DNA of 64,000 nucleotides from Locusta migratoria (GCA_026315105.1 CM048750.1:162530549-162594548); one strand, 5' to 3'; positions 10,562 to 21,852 are shown, counted from the stretch's first letter. Notes: generated from the letters alone by a model not told the origin. Numbers and translations are program-made.

Positions 10562-11910
10562 CACGGCAATTTCAGGCGGGTTCTTTACTTTGTTGCTACT
10601 ACAGGCTGGTAATCATTTTTAATATTGAGGGAAAAATACATCGATATGTTATGGCATCATAGCCTACACAAATCTGTTGTGTGCTAAAAAAAAAAAAAAA
10701 AAAAAAAACTATTATTCCGGCTAAATACTGCTGAAAATATTACGTCAACCGCGCCGGAATCTTAATCTATAATAAATGACAGCCACCAGTAAATGGAAAA
10801 CCTAAAATTGTCACAGTAATTTATGGAAATGATTTTTGACGACAAGATGGCTGCCAACAATTAAAATATTACTTTCATTAAAAATTGTTCATTCTAGGGT
10901 AACTGTGGGTCTAATGTTACACCAAATAGTTGCATATTACAACAAACGTTCACTTTTTATGCTGTAATATCATGAATTCTTAAGTTTAGCAACATGTAGA
11001 TTACGCACCATACATCAGCAATTAGGGCCACAGGGCAAAAGGATGTGCAATCTGTAAAAAACATATGCCCACAACCACAAAGGACACGATCAGACAATAA
11101 CAAGACAATCGTATCAAACGGCGTGCTCTTTTGTAATTGAGCAGAGTATTTCTTTATGAACAATACATTCCATAATAATTATTAATGCACCAGAGTATAT
11201 GCATTCTTAGACGCTTACTTAGACGCGGATATTTTCTATCTGAGGCAGATAAATAGTTGAATATAAATTTCCATGTTTCAGATAAAAAGTTTTCTTTTCG
11301 GCCAATCCAGGGGTCGTCACACAGTTCTCTTCAACTGTGTGTGAGTGTCATCGTTCAAGACGTGCGAGATATGATCGTTTACAATGTAGGTCTGCGGTAC
11401 CAGATAAGACAAAATATCATTCAAAAACCTTCATATGAAACGTTTTATTGCAATGTATTCATTCAATTTCGGAAACTCCTTCGTGCCATCTTCGGATGTG
11501 TAACGCATATACACATATACGTATATACAACACTGAAGTAGTCATTGTCTGTGTAATTTGTTACATCCATAATGTTTGTCTGCAAATCACACCTGTCTGG
11601 CAGACGGTGCATAGAATCATTTCAATTTTTCTACTTTACCATTCCATTCTCCAATAGGGCGAAGATATAAGAAGAAGAAAAAGTTAGAGCTCTGCTGTCT
11701 CTTATTTTGTTAAGATTACCAATGTCCCTCTGTTGAGAATCGACAATAAATTTACGCAGTTAGAACTTTATTACTTTGTCGTAACTGTGAAGTATCGAAT
11801 TTGTTTATCGTCTTCTGCTGTCACTAAGGTTAAAGTTTGAAGCAGAGATTTTCTAACATTGTATCGAAATTCTGACAAATAACACCTAGATTGTGAAAGG
11901 TCATGGCGGT
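9641..11910. other. AT-rich unassigned DNA with homopolymers
   Basis: No supported gene is present. A 41-nt T run lies at 10519-10559 and a 23-nt A run at 10686-10708. A short CG-dinucleotide-rich patch (about 10005-10045) contains alternating GCGCGCGC. The ORFs are all 64-94 codons without motifs. Confidence 0.4.
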
Positions 11911-12052
11911 TGACCAAAAGCTATTTATTAATTTAGGCCAATACTACTGGTTTCGGTCTTAGACAACTGTCAAGCGCCAGCAGAGCACGAGAACGGTCTA
12001 AAATCTAAACCAGTAGCATTGGGATAAATTAATAAACAGCTTTTGGTAAACC
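11911..12052. repeat. Small inverted-repeat element (MITE-like)
   Basis: ACCAAAAGCTATTTATTAAT at 11914 pairs with its complement ending near 12045; ACTACTGGTTT pairs with AAACCAGTAGC. The arms are about 45-50 bp with a GC-rich loop. No TSD is certain. Confidence 0.7.
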
Positions 12053-13478
12053 ATAATTATCTAGCACCTTATCATTTATTTTTAATAACACGTATATCCC
12101 GGTGAAAGGACCCTCTGTCGTGATAGTGTCTGCACCTGATGTTTCTTCTGGATTTAGAAATGGTTCGCAAGAGCAGCTGCAGCCCCTGTGAACGCGCCAG
12201 TAAATTATGATGAGTAATAAACTTCGAACGCGTGATAAGTGGGCTGTGTAAACTCTGCGTAATACACCAATAAATTATTACGAGCTACAGCCTGCAGTGC
12301 GGGGTGCGCACAGGATAATTCATATATACTGTAGGTATATACTGGCACAGAACTGAAACACTGTGTAGAAAAATGCACTTAGAGTTACAGTCAACATTTG
12401 ACGCGGATTCGTCGCTGTAATTAACTAAGATTTATTTAATTGAGAGATTCTTTTATAATGAGTATCTAGTATGTTTTTCTGTATTTTCATTTAACGCCCC
12501 ATATGTGAAGAAACCGTTAAATAGAGAGCCCAATCTTCGGAGCTTGCGTTGAAGAATGATGCAAATCGCCTCAATTCTTTTCATATAAACCACTTCGCCT
12601 ACATTGACGTGGCGAAATAGCAGAGAAGCTAGTTTGCTGTGGACGAACAGATATTCGGATCGGTTCTACAAACTGAAGTATTTAAGTGTAGAGAATTTGG
12701 GGAGAGGGAAGGGCTGTTGATTAGGCGTTGGGAAGAGAGGAGTGTGGTTATTGAAATAAGAGATAGAGTTTGGCTTATTATAGAACGCCCCTATATTATA
12801 TAATGAAAGACGTTGTCCATAAAACATAACGTTATTAAGCAAAATAGTTCATTACTTGCCCACAACTTGCCCGGGGTGTACAATAACTTAACCCTGTAGT
12901 TTAAGAGGCAATATAAGGAGTATCAAGGCTTTGGGCAGTAAAATGTTTCGCGCCATGGTAAGACATTATTTTAAAGCTCAGTAATCTAAATCGGCCTCCT
13001 TATATCTGAGCGTACAATATATTGAAAGGAATATACATATAGTCAGCAAATCCAAATAAGACATTCCTCCTTATCAGCTTCAGTAGTCAGTCTTACGACG
13101 AAAGGACTATTTGTTAGATAGCTTTGTTCGCAAAATCAATCGTGGTAAGCAAGATGGTTTAGTTCATTGGCGAATACAGCATATAGTCTTAGGGAGGGCG
13201 GAGAGCAAGAGTAACAATTTTGTGTCATCGTATCTCAAACTGATACTTAAAATGAAAAAGTTCCTATCCATGTTTATGAACGTCATTGGCTCAGTCGTAA
13301 CACTTTGGGGCCATCGTGATTTCTGTTTCCGTCGAAGTCCCTAAACCATTGCAGAAAAATTACAGGATTGTTCCTAGCAAAGGACATGACGATTTCATTC
13401 GCATTCACTGACAAAAACTATATAAGGATCTTAAGACGCCGACGGGATGTTAAACCCTAATCTTTCATTCGCAAAATG
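12053..13478. other. AT-rich, nothing assigned
   Basis: I saw no repeat, RNA or coding signature above chance. The longest ORF is 77 codons (13111-13344) without motifs. Confidence 0.4.
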
Positions 13479-13735
13479 TCGGGCCTGGTGTTCTTGGGGT
13501 AAAGTGCTCGACTGGAAACCGAAGGGTCGCGGGTTCTAAACCTGCGCTTTAACCCATCCTTCACCTCTCAACGATGTGAGGAGTCGCCAGAAACGACACG
13601 TGGTTCGGATTCCACGTCAAGCTGTAGCTCCCCTTTCCCCGGTTGGATAACTGGGGGTAGGCTAGGGACACGCAAGTCGCCGAAGTGGCGTCCAATTGAA
13701 AGACTTGCGCCAGGCCAATGAGCCACACGAAACTA
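13479..13735 (+). mobile_element. tRNA-derived SINE-D
   Basis: The tRNA-like head has GGTAAAGTGCTCGACTGG and the B box GCGGGTTCTAAACC. The body includes CAAGTCGCCGAAGTGGCGTC and GAAAGACTTGCGCCAGGC, which I recognise as an orthopteran SINE body. The minus-strand ORF over it is incidental. Confidence 0.7.
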
Positions 13736-13879
13736 TTATTTGCAAAATCATCAGGAATTGTACCAGTGTGCTGCACTACGCGATTTTTCGTAAAAAAATT
13801 ATATTCAAGTAGGGACAGACCGTAAATGTACTTTAATTCGATACAACATTTCTTGGAAAGCAGTCACTGCTATTGCCAT

Positions 13880-14115
13880 TTTTTCACCACGATGATATCT
13901 TGCCTAAATCATTTTGCATTTGCTTTTGAATTTCTGGTGACTTTACTAACCGATAGGTGACGGCATCATCCGCGAACAACCTGAGACAGCTACTGAGATA
14001 GTCTTCTATTCAAAAAAGAAAGGAAAGTAGGAGCCCCATAACACTATCCTGGGGAACGCCAGATGTCCCTTCTGCTCGATTACTTTCCGTCAATTACAAT
14101 GAATAAATGAAATTA
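13880..14115 (-). pseudogene. LINE RT fragment (same family as 53508-55700)
   Basis: Antisense reading gives a decayed palm segment. GCATCATCCGCGAACAAC corresponds to the FADDA motif, and GGGGAACGCCAGATGTC to the GVPQ motif. The fragment aligns with the 53.5-55.7 kb LINE around 54230-54420. It is short, frameshifted and dead. Confidence 0.75.
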
Positions 14116-14733
14116 AGTAAAAATATTACGATCGGGAACGGAAACTAGCATGTGTGTGAATGTGCTTCTGTTTGTGTGCTGATGCAGCGCTAGACTGGTA
14201 CAGCACTGTGAATGTAAAAACTGATCTGAATGCCTGTAATTAAAGTACGAGTAAATACTATAATTAATTATCGACTGATAGTTCGCTTAGTTATCCAGAA
14301 CGTGGTTAAACAATAAATGACAAGTCTGTTTGTAGCTAAAGGCCCCATTTATTAATCAGACAGGCAAATAGTTTCTTAATTAATTTAAATACTGACCAAT
14401 GTTTGACACAAATTTGATGTCCAAAATAAATGTGATCATGTATGGATAACTGACAATTTCTAACAGCGAGTGGTAGCAGCAGAATAACATGCAAGGATAT
14501 GGTACAGTTAAAACGCTGAAGTTTACAATTATGTATCCGTTAATTAATTAAAGATCAAAGTTTACATTAATACTGTGACACAGATTGAGCATTGGATCTA
14601 TTGCGACCTTTGTAGTAATTGTTATATATAACGTTACGTGCTGTTAAGAATATCTACCTCATTAACAAACAATAGTTCTTTAGCTAAGTAGGGTGCAAAC
14701 CAAGTAATACTGAGTATAAATGTGCTCATACGA
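14116..14733. other. AT-rich, nothing assigned
   Basis: I see no gene. The stretch around 14580-14690 weakly resembles 15060-15170 (shared ATTGCGAC, ATTAACAAAC), possibly an old dispersed duplication. Confidence 0.35.
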
Positions 14734-14924
14734 GCCGGCCGCGGTGGCGAAGCGTTCTGCGGCGCGTCAGTCACAGTCTACACGGCCACTACAGTCGGGG
14801 TTTCGAATCCCCCCTCGGGCATGGATATTTGTGGCGTCCTTAGTATTAGCTAGTTCATAAGTAGTCTGTAAGTTTAGGGACTGATGACCCCGTAGTTGAG
14901 TCCCATAAGCTCTACAAACATTTT
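14734..14924 (+). mobile_element. SINE-A copy
   Basis: Perfect 13 bp TSDs TGTGCTCATACGA lie at 14721-14733 and 14925-14937. Head, B box (GGTTTCGAATCC, slightly changed), CCTCGGGCATGGATATTTG and tail are present. The 3' end is CATTTT. Confidence 0.95.
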
Positions 14925-15939
14925 TGTGCTCATACGAAGAATGACACCGTTTATACCAGAAGCTGTTAGCAACAACAGGAACAATATACCAAAAGTCGAT
15001 AATTGTGTAATTGACTAATTATTGAAAGTAAATATCAAGTTTAGGTAACAAAATGCAAAAATGACGAGGTATGGGTTCTGTTGCGACGTTAACAATAATC
15101 ATTATGTGTACCGACACCTTCTGAAAATGTGACCTAATTTTATTAACAAACTAAATTAGTGTATTGTCAGCAAGTGGTGTAATTAATATTTATATGAAAT
15201 GGTGCGTGACACGATAGATAAGAAATGTTAGTAATTACCTGATAAACTTGATGGTTAGACTTCTACAACTGGATGTGAATGAGCAATAAGCAAGTGGAAA
15301 ATTAATTTGGTATTAGAACATTTTCCACGATTCTCAAGAAATATTGGTAGCTATATGATAAACTAGTTGCTTACGATTCTTGTATCAAAAATTTAAGGGC
15401 CTAACAAATCGAAGTACTAAGTACGCGCGAGATGTTTAACTGACATTCAATAGTTAGCCTCCCTACTCGGAATACAAATCATGAATAAATTTAGGTTCAT
15501 TCACCTCTTTACTGTAGATAGCAGCTTGGCATCTTACAGTATACTAATGATGAAATGTAAATGAAGTTAAAACTTGTATCTATCCTACCGTTACTGTTAA
15601 AACTCGCGACCTAATACAGCTTACCTATAATAATAAAATCTTTCGCTTTAAGCAAAAGAGGAAATGAAGCTAACATCTAATTTGAAGTGAAACAAAATTT
15701 TAACTTATGATTATGTTATTATTACTTTTCAAACATCACCATTACAATAAAAAAATACATAGCATAATCAAAAAGTTATCAACGATCCTAACTGCTTACA
15801 ACAATTACTGTTGTCCGTCTGTGCATTTCCACTCTCACAAGCAGTGGACGCCCACTCGTCATCGCCGAAATCGTCCAAATTTATGGTACTTGTAGGGCGT
15901 CGTGTGACACGAAAGTGCCTCTTCCTGTGACGGCGTGTT
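14925..15939. other. AT-rich, nothing assigned
   Basis: Only a 62-codon ORF (15707-15895) without motifs is present. Confidence 0.4.
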
Positions 15940-16060
15940 TAGGAAGCAGGGTTTGGTTCAGTGGTAAAAGCTCGGATTCGTATTGAGAAGGTCGCGGGTT
16001 CAACTCTACCCGGCGGCATATTTTTTCTGCTCCTTGGCTAACCATGCACCTACATATTGT
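15940..16060 (+). mobile_element. tRNA-derived SINE-E, plus copy
   Basis: The head has TTTGGTTCAGTGGTAAAAGC (A box) and GGTCGCGGGTTCAACTC (B box), followed by TTTTTTCTGCTCCTTGGC. The same order is seen inverted at 16430-16541 plus 17232-17275. Confidence 0.75.
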
Positions 16061-16429
16061 TCCCGCAGGGATCGTGAGGACAAGATTAGATTAATTACAG
16101 CACGCACGCACGAAATTTAAACAATCATTCTTCCCACACTCAATACGTGAATTTAATGGGGGGAAAACCCCTAAAACTGGAACAGTGGGACATATCCTCT
16201 GCGATGCATTTCACAGTGGTTTCCAGAATATTTATGTAGATATCGACTGACGTCACAGTTAACCGCAACATCATCAGTGCCACCAAGGTCAAATTAAACT
16301 CACTATTATTGTGTTTGCATCTTATGAACCGTTCACAACCCCAAGTTTGCAAGCATATTAATTTAAATAATGACGTCCCATGCTGATGTTGTGCACATGT
16401 AAATACAAAATAACATATATGATGTTGCA
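16061..16429. other. Spacer between inverted SINE-E copies
   Basis: No coding motif is present. The sequence on each side diverges after about 100 bp, so the two copies share only head and proximal body. Confidence 0.35.
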
Positions 16430-16541
16430 GTTAATTGTGAAGTCAGTACTGTACGCATTGCCAAGGAGCAAAACAGTATTGGCCACTGGGCGGAATCGAA
16501 ATCGCGAACCTTTCAATACAAATCCGATCTCTTACCGCTGA
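16430..16541 (-). mobile_element. SINE-E, minus copy, distal part
   Basis: In antisense: CTCAGCGGTAAGAG (completed across the insertion), ATCGGATTTGTATTG, GGTTCGCGATTTCGATTCC, TTTTGCTCCTTGGC. The start of the head lies beyond the palindromic insertion, at 17232-17275. Confidence 0.8.
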
Positions 16542-17231
16542 TCATGCAATGAAGGCTTTCACGACCGGATGTCACAGATGCTGGTAGAACGTCCGGGTTA
16601 TAAGGCCGTGGTTCATAAAACTTTCCAGTTTCTCCTAACGTTCCGTCCAGAGCTGCGCCGGACATCTTCAGAGGTCTTCTTACTTGGCGTTGAGTCTTTC
16701 CGACTGATGAGTCGGGTGTCTGACAGCGCCATATATACTGTGAAAAGTGGGCGTGGCCAGGCTGTCATGTTATCAGCAGATATAGTCCTTGTCAGAGATA
16801 AAACATCACTATCGATTGCAATCGGTCATCAGTTTTATCTACAAGGACGAATTATTATCCGCGACAATACCGGGAGCTGTTGAAATATATAAACATAAGG
16901 AAAATTTTAACAGGAAAGAAGAAGCTATGAAACTTAGCGACATATGGAAAGTAGCTTTGAAAGATCGACAGATTTTATTTCTGACCGATTGCAATCGATA
17001 GTGATGTTTTATCTCTGACAAGGACTATCTCTGCTGATAACGTGACAGCTTGGCCATGCCCACTTTTAACAGTGTATGTGGCGCTGTCAGACACCCGACT
17101 CATCAGTCGGCAAGACTCAACGCAAGTAAGAAGACCTCTGAAGCTGTCCGGCGCAGCTCTGGACGAAACGTTAGGAGAAACTGAAAAGTTTTATGGACCA
17201 CCGCCTTATTACCCGGAATTTCTGCCGGCAA
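16542..17231. repeat. 690 bp palindromic element with 13 bp TSD
   Basis: Long inverted arms (about 16576-16833 and 16977-17231, roughly 255 bp, few mismatches) surround a loop of about 140 bp. Shared phrases are GTTTCTCCTAACGTT and its complement, CGATTGCAATCGG, and AGAGATAAAACATCAC. The insertion lies in the A box of a minus SINE-E and is flanked by perfect 13 bp copies of CTCTTACCGCTGA at 16529-16541 and 17232-17244. Removing the element with one copy restores a continuous SINE-E that aligns with the plus copy at 15940. About 34 bp at the left end (16542-16575) has no counterpart on the right. No known ORF is present. Confidence 0.88.
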
Positions 17232-17275
17232 CTCTTACCGCTGAGCCAAACACCGCTATCTAAACACACTCTGTC
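17232..17275 (-). mobile_element. SINE-E, minus copy, head
   Basis: The antisense GTGTTTAGATAGCGG and GTTTGGCTCAGCGGTAAGAG match the plus copy (GTGTTTAGGAAGCAG, GTTTGGTTCAGTGG). It is separated from the rest of the SINE by the palindromic insertion. Confidence 0.8.
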
Positions 17276-18217
17276 AGAGGCAGTTGATAAGATGCATATG
17301 GTGATAGATCCGTATCAAACTTCCTTTTATTTTCTAAACGCTTAGTCATCTGCAGTTCCCACTTGGGGCACTTTCATATCCCACCACGCCCTACATGTAT
17401 CTTTTCCCATGCGGAATAATCCTACGTAGACAACGAGTCCAACTGAACTTTTAATTATTTCATCTGGTAGCTGCTGAGATGTTATAGCATTTCGCTACCA
17501 TAAATGTTAATTGTACCCTCTTTGTCGTGGTTCTGACAACACGAGCGCAACTGGACATCTGTTTACTTATTGTTTTGGGTAGCTGATATGCTATAATTTG
17601 AACCAATTCGGTGATGACGATTCGGCGTCCTCCGCTTTTCAGACTCCATCTGCCAACTACTCGCCACCACCGACTCACAGTTGACAGCTACCAACCACTC
17701 TGACCAGGGAGTGACAGTGCCACCTTTCAATGGTTAGCCTTCGTTGACTCTGTTTATGCAGCAATATTCTGAAACTGGCCGTGGCTAGACGGAGAGCGCT
17801 GCTCCGTCACTGGTAATGTAGTCCGCTCTGTGTGGCTGATGTCTGGCGTCGGCGTGCGCCCAACGGCCCAGCTGCGTACAACGATAGCGCGTCGTGAGCG
17901 GGTGACGTTGACGGAGCCAGAGGCTCCCTAGTTCATTTCTTGAGGCGGCGAGCTGTCGCACGGCTCAGGCTGCTGACACCGAAGCCCAGTGGGGATCGGT
18001 CATTCTACGATGATCTGGAGAGGTCGCGACGAGCAACACGGACAATGCGCGCTACCGTTGACCACCGATCTCCATGGAACTACGTTGGCTCTTCATCAAA
18101 ATACACCTCTTCCCTCCTAGATTCTACGGTTTTCACCAGTTGGTAGAGCATTGGAACCTTCCAGATCGTCACACGGCTGGAGCTTCTGTTCACGTAGGCC
18201 GCTAACGATGACCTCGA
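17276..18217. other. Unassigned, GC rises towards the right
   Basis: No gene is recognised. From about 17780 to 18110 the sequence is richer in CG dinucleotides than its surroundings, with short ORFs on both strands (62-72 codons) lacking motifs. It could be an old exon or a promoter region, but nothing decides this. Confidence 0.3.
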
Positions 18218-18447
18218 AGCCGCGGTGGAGTAGCCGAGCGGTCTAAGGCGCCTCGCTATAGAGCGCACGGTTGCTCGCCATCGGAGGTTCGAGTCCTCCC
18301 TGGAGCATGGGTATGTATCTGTGTGTGTGTGTGTATGTGTGTGTGTGTGTGTGTGTGTCTTAGTTTGCCTTAGTAGTTTGTAAACTACGGACTGCTGACC
18401 ACGCAGTTTCGTCCGATAGATTTACAAATATTTGAACATTTGACGAG
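18218..18447 (+). mobile_element. SINE-B copy with GT microsatellite
   Basis: The tRNA-like head is GGTGGAGTAGCCGAGCGG, the B box GGAGGTTCGAGTCCTCCC, and the tail GACTGCTGACCACGCAG and CAAATATTTGAACATTTG. A GT-rich microsatellite (about 18315-18358) sits after GGGTATGTATCTG, where other SINE-B copies have a short GT stretch. No clear TSD is seen. Confidence 0.85.
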
Positions 18448-19060
18448 GAGTGTAAGATGACAAATTTTCAATTTCTCGGATAACTGTACAGACTGTGCAA
18501 CGTGCATTATAGTATTGCTTTCTTAACGCGCACTGCTGACATTCGTGTTGAAATAGAACCGCTTCGTCAGTTTTTCCTGCGGTTTAAAGAAGCTTCATGC
18601 AAGTAATACTTCATCATTAATGAATATGAGTTGATTACTCTTAAACCTTGTGGATTTACGGATGTTTTAATTACGGTTTAATGAATTTATAGTGTAAGAC
18701 TGTGTGCATGTATAAGTCTGAATCTAAAATGTTGACTGAGGTTAAGATGACGAATTATGCAGTTCCTAAGGTAGACAGGGTGACAGAAATGACCAAGGAA
18801 TCATTGAAAGAGACAATGCAGAGTGTAAGAAATGGTAAGCCTATTAAAGGTATTGCTAGAAACGGCAACTTTCCTGAAGCTACTTTAGGTCACTATGTAA
18901 AAAAACATGTTGATGAAGTAGGATCTGCTCAGTGTACGGGCTAAAATTAAAGGAATGCAAAGGAGAAATATTACGTTTGTGTCTCTTTTGATAAGCAGAT
19001 AAGCATCAACAAAAGTCTTTGCTTTCTAAATAAAATGTTGATTTAGTCATCTTACGCTAC
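18448..19060 (+). mobile_element. Possible remnant of a DNA transposon with Psq-like DNA-binding domain
   Basis: GTAAGATGAC at 18452-18461 is inverted at 19046-19055, and the adjoining bases are partly matched, giving possible TIRs about 600 bp apart around the ORF at 18702-18944. No catalytic DDE segment is seen between them. The ends are tentative. Confidence 0.4.
18702..18944 (+). CDS. 80-codon ORF with Psq/pogo-like helix-turn-helix
   Basis: The reading frame is intact from ATG to stop. Residues about 31-65 (MTKESLKETMQSVRNG, then IKGIARNGNFPEATLGHYVK) fit the Psq helix-turn-helix layout: an amphipathic helix, VRNG, an A-R core, then a P-x-x-TL recognition helix. This fold is found at the N-terminus of pogo/Tigger/jerky-type transposases and in Pipsqueak-type proteins. 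It is far shorter than such transposases (about 400-600 residues) and has no DDE domain. It could be a truncated transposase, a domesticated DNA-binding peptide or a chance survivor. Family assignment rests on pattern only. Confidence 0.45.
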   Translation: MCMYKSESKMLTEVKMTNYAVPKVDRVTEMTKESLKETMQSVRNGKPIKGIARNGNFPEATLGHYVKKHVDEVGSAQCTG

Positions 19061-19910
19061 CGGTAGGATAAGTTGGCGAATAGTACTATCACTAACAAAA
19101 ACAAGTCTAGCTAAAAAAATCTTCAGTCTTAGGAAACGTTTAAGATCTTTATTACAAAGAAGATACTAACAACTTTAGTCGCGTCAGGAAGCTTCAAGTA
19201 AATTAATCATTACTTTCCCATGAAATGCCATAGCTCTCTTCCATGTGACATCAAAGCTGCAAAAATAGAAAAAATTAAAAGAAAGAAAAAATAGGTAGAA
19301 ACCCCTAGAGATTGGGAAGATATTGTCAAGCAGGGGGTAAATTTCAACGTGGTACGGATGACAAGTGGTGATTACCGGCAACACAAACGACATTTATGTC
19401 AGTATTACAAAATGTCGGTAAGAAGCAGAGGTCAAAAATGTTCTGTTTCGAAGGATGAAATATTTAAACACACACACAAACATCGGGGAAATGTTGCAGT
19501 TGCAGAAACAATGTGAGGAACAAACTTCATTACATATTCCTTAGTGAAAGATTCTTTCCAATAAGTCACTTTTAGCACTCTGCCAATGTACAACAATAAC
19601 AGTGCCCATAAAATCAGAAAAGCTGCAAAATCTTAAAGTCTAGTGAAGTACCTATCACCTGAGGGTGCAGTGGAAGTAACAGCTATGGAATCGGGAAAAG
19701 AGGAAGAGCCAACATAATAAAAGTAAAATAAGTTCTTTTCCATTATAGGAAATATTTAAAACATTTTTGTTTCATTGCCAAAGTTTGTGATGTTTTATTC
19801 ATTTATTCTGTGGAATAAACCATGTAGAGGGTGAAGAAATAGATTTTTTTTCCTTTCACAAATTTCTATTTTTACCATGCATTGAAAAACATCCCAAGTC
19901 CATGACTATA
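19061..19910. other. AT-rich, nothing assigned
   Basis: Short ORFs lie on both strands without motifs. The phrase AAAAACATCCCAAGTCCA at 19886-19903 recurs inverted at about 20958-20975, outside the next palindrome. Confidence 0.35.
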
Positions 19911-20815
19911 CAGGTATAATTACCTAACACTTGCACCGTAAATATTGCGGAAACGAAAAATGCGACTGATATTTGGTTTTTCACAGAATGGATTGGTAGT
20001 CAGGGGCTCGTATTTTTAGCCAACAAACAGATTGTAATATTACTTAGAAAGTGTATTTTTTATGCAAACAAAGAGTATTTTTAACTGGAACAATGGTTGT
20101 TTCTATCATGCACTGGAATTTTTGATACCAGCTGCATACAAAGAATTTTCAATAACATTTTATCACATTTAGTTTGGCAGCTACAACGTTCAAAGTTTCG
20201 GGGGCGGAGGCTGCGATAGCGTAGCTGACTGGCCTAGTGGCTAGCCCCTGGGGCACGGCCCACTGTCACATGACCACTAGCCAGTGAGCTACGCTGTCGT
20301 AGCCTCCGCCCCCAAAACTATGAATGGTTGTAGCTGCCAAACTAAACGTGATAAAAATGTCATTCAACATTCTTTGTACACGGCTGGTGACAAAAGTTCC
20401 AGTGTTTGATGAAAACAACCAGTTTTCCATTTGAAAAATTGTATATTTGCACAAAAAATACAGTTTCTTGGTGCTTTTACAGTCTGTTTATTGGCTAACA
20501 ATACGAGACCTTGACTACCAATCCATTCTGTGAAAACCGCACATCAATCGCACTTTCCGTTTCCGCAATATTTGGCCGGCCGCGGTGGCCGACGGGACTG
20601 CGGCGCGCCAGTCACGGTCTACACGGCCACTACGGTCGGGGGTTCGAATCTCACCCGCCCCCCCCCCCTCGGGCCTGGATATTTGTACCGTCCTTAGTGT
20701 TAGCTAGTTTGTAAGTTTAGGGACTGATGACCCCGTAGTCAAGTATCCTAATCTATACAAAACTTTGAACAATTTTTGCAATATTTGCGGTGCACGTGTT
20801 AGGTGATTCACCCTG
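19911..20815. mobile_element. Palindromic TA-flanked MITE-like element
   Basis: The ends are inverted (CAGGTATAATTACCTAACAC at left; the complement of CAGGGTGAATCACCTAACAC at right) and flanked by TA at 19909-19910 and 20816-20817, as for Tc1/mariner-type elements. The arms run almost to a centre near 20258; once the SINE at 20575-20777 and its 10 bp duplicate are removed, left and right arms are equal (about 347 bp). The GC-rich inner arms carry GGGGGCGGAGGCTGCG and its complement. No transposase ORF is present, so it is non-autonomous. Confidence 0.85.
20575..20777 (+). mobile_element. SINE-A copy inside the palindrome
   Basis: TSDs GCAATATTTG lie at 20565-20574 and 20778-20787. Between B box and CTCGGGC is a 9-10 nt C expansion (CGCCCCCCCCCC). 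The tail CAAAACTTTGAACAATTTTT is slightly diverged. Confidence 0.92.
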
Positions 20816-20995
20816 TATTTTAATGATTTTTCTCTTAAGATATTGCTTCCAAGTGTCTGAAACTTGCCGGGAATATAAAAGTGATCACGTCATAAACTAT
20901 GACTAAATATTATATTAAAATAGCAAAAAATCTCCAGTTAAAACGCTTTTTGTTTTCTGGACTTGGGATGTTTTTCCATTCACGTCTTCAATTTA

Positions 20996-21077
20996 GTTTA
21001 GTTAAAGTAGTTGGTAAGTCTAAGGACCGATGACCTCAGCAGTTTGTTCCTGTAGGTCTACAAACACTTTAACATTT
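20996..21077 (+). repeat. SINE-C 3' fragment
   Basis: GTCTAAGGACCGATGACCTC, AGCAGTTTG and CTACAAACACTTTAACATTT match the SINE-C tail also seen at 41730-41797. The head is absent. Confidence 0.65.
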
Positions 21078-21210
21078 CAGCAAACTACCGGGGCATAATG
21101 GCATGGGTGACACTGGTTCGCCATTCCACGTCTAGTATAAATGCGTTTTTGTAGAAAACTGCCTGTGTGGATGAAGCTCGTCGAAGTTTCCTGGTAGACG
21201 TTTCGAATCT

Positions 21211-21852
21211 GCGAGTGAAACGATCTGTAGTGACTCCCTGAGTGGCTTGCAGGCACTCTACCAGTTCTTCCCTCATCACCCGTTAGTGCAGTCCATTCAA
21301 GATACTACTTACTCTCTTGGCAAATCAGGCCGATGTGTGGTTTTCCTGTGGACCCCTGGCCACGTCGGCATTTCGGGGAATGAACGTGTTGACCAGTTGG
21401 CCAAACAGGCCACCACTGCGCCAACCTTCACCATTGGCGTCACAGAATCGGACCTCAGGTTAGCATTGCACAAGAAGGTGCGTGATGCTTGGAGTGCCGA
21501 ATGGTCTACCATGGGTGCAACAAATAAGCTTCGAGCAGTGAAGCTATCCACAACTCTGTGGAGGTCTCCACTGCGGCCCATACGTCGAGAGTCAGTTGTC
21601 CTCTGACGCCTCCGTATTGGGCATACCTGGTTGACCCATGGCCATCTCCTTCGCCGTGAGGCCCCACCTATGTGTCGGTGTGGAGCAGCGCTGACAGTCG
21701 TCCATCTTCTGATGGACTATCCAGTTTTAGCTATCTTGCGGCAGTCTTTTAACCTACCAGACGCGCTACCCTTAGTTTTAGGCGACGATGCCTCCACGGC
21801 GCATTCTGTTTTAAGTTTTATTCGCGCAGCTGGTTTTTACAACTCCATTTAG
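21211..21852 (+). pseudogene. LINE RNase H and C-terminal domain, one stop
   Basis: In one frame: SDSLSGLQAL (the second RNase H acidic motif), then FLWTPGHVGISGNERVDQLA (the WxPGHxGxxGNexaD motif with catalytic His and Asp), then a basic linker. After a TGA at 21604-21606 the same frame continues LRIGHTWLTHGHLLRRE, then MCRCGAALTVVHLLMDYP, the cysteine-rich C-terminal signature of these LINEs, ending in FIRAAGFYNSI at 21852. Only the one internal stop is seen downstream of 21247, so this is a fairly young remnant. Confidence 0.85.

Noticed and set aside
15955..16020. Functional tRNA gene
   Set aside because: A- and B-box-like sequence is present, but the fold has no convincing acceptor stem and the same unit is inverted nearby with a SINE body.
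18218..18447. TSD for this SINE-B
   Set aside because: Flanks GACCTCGAAG and GACGAGGAG are too different to count as a duplication.
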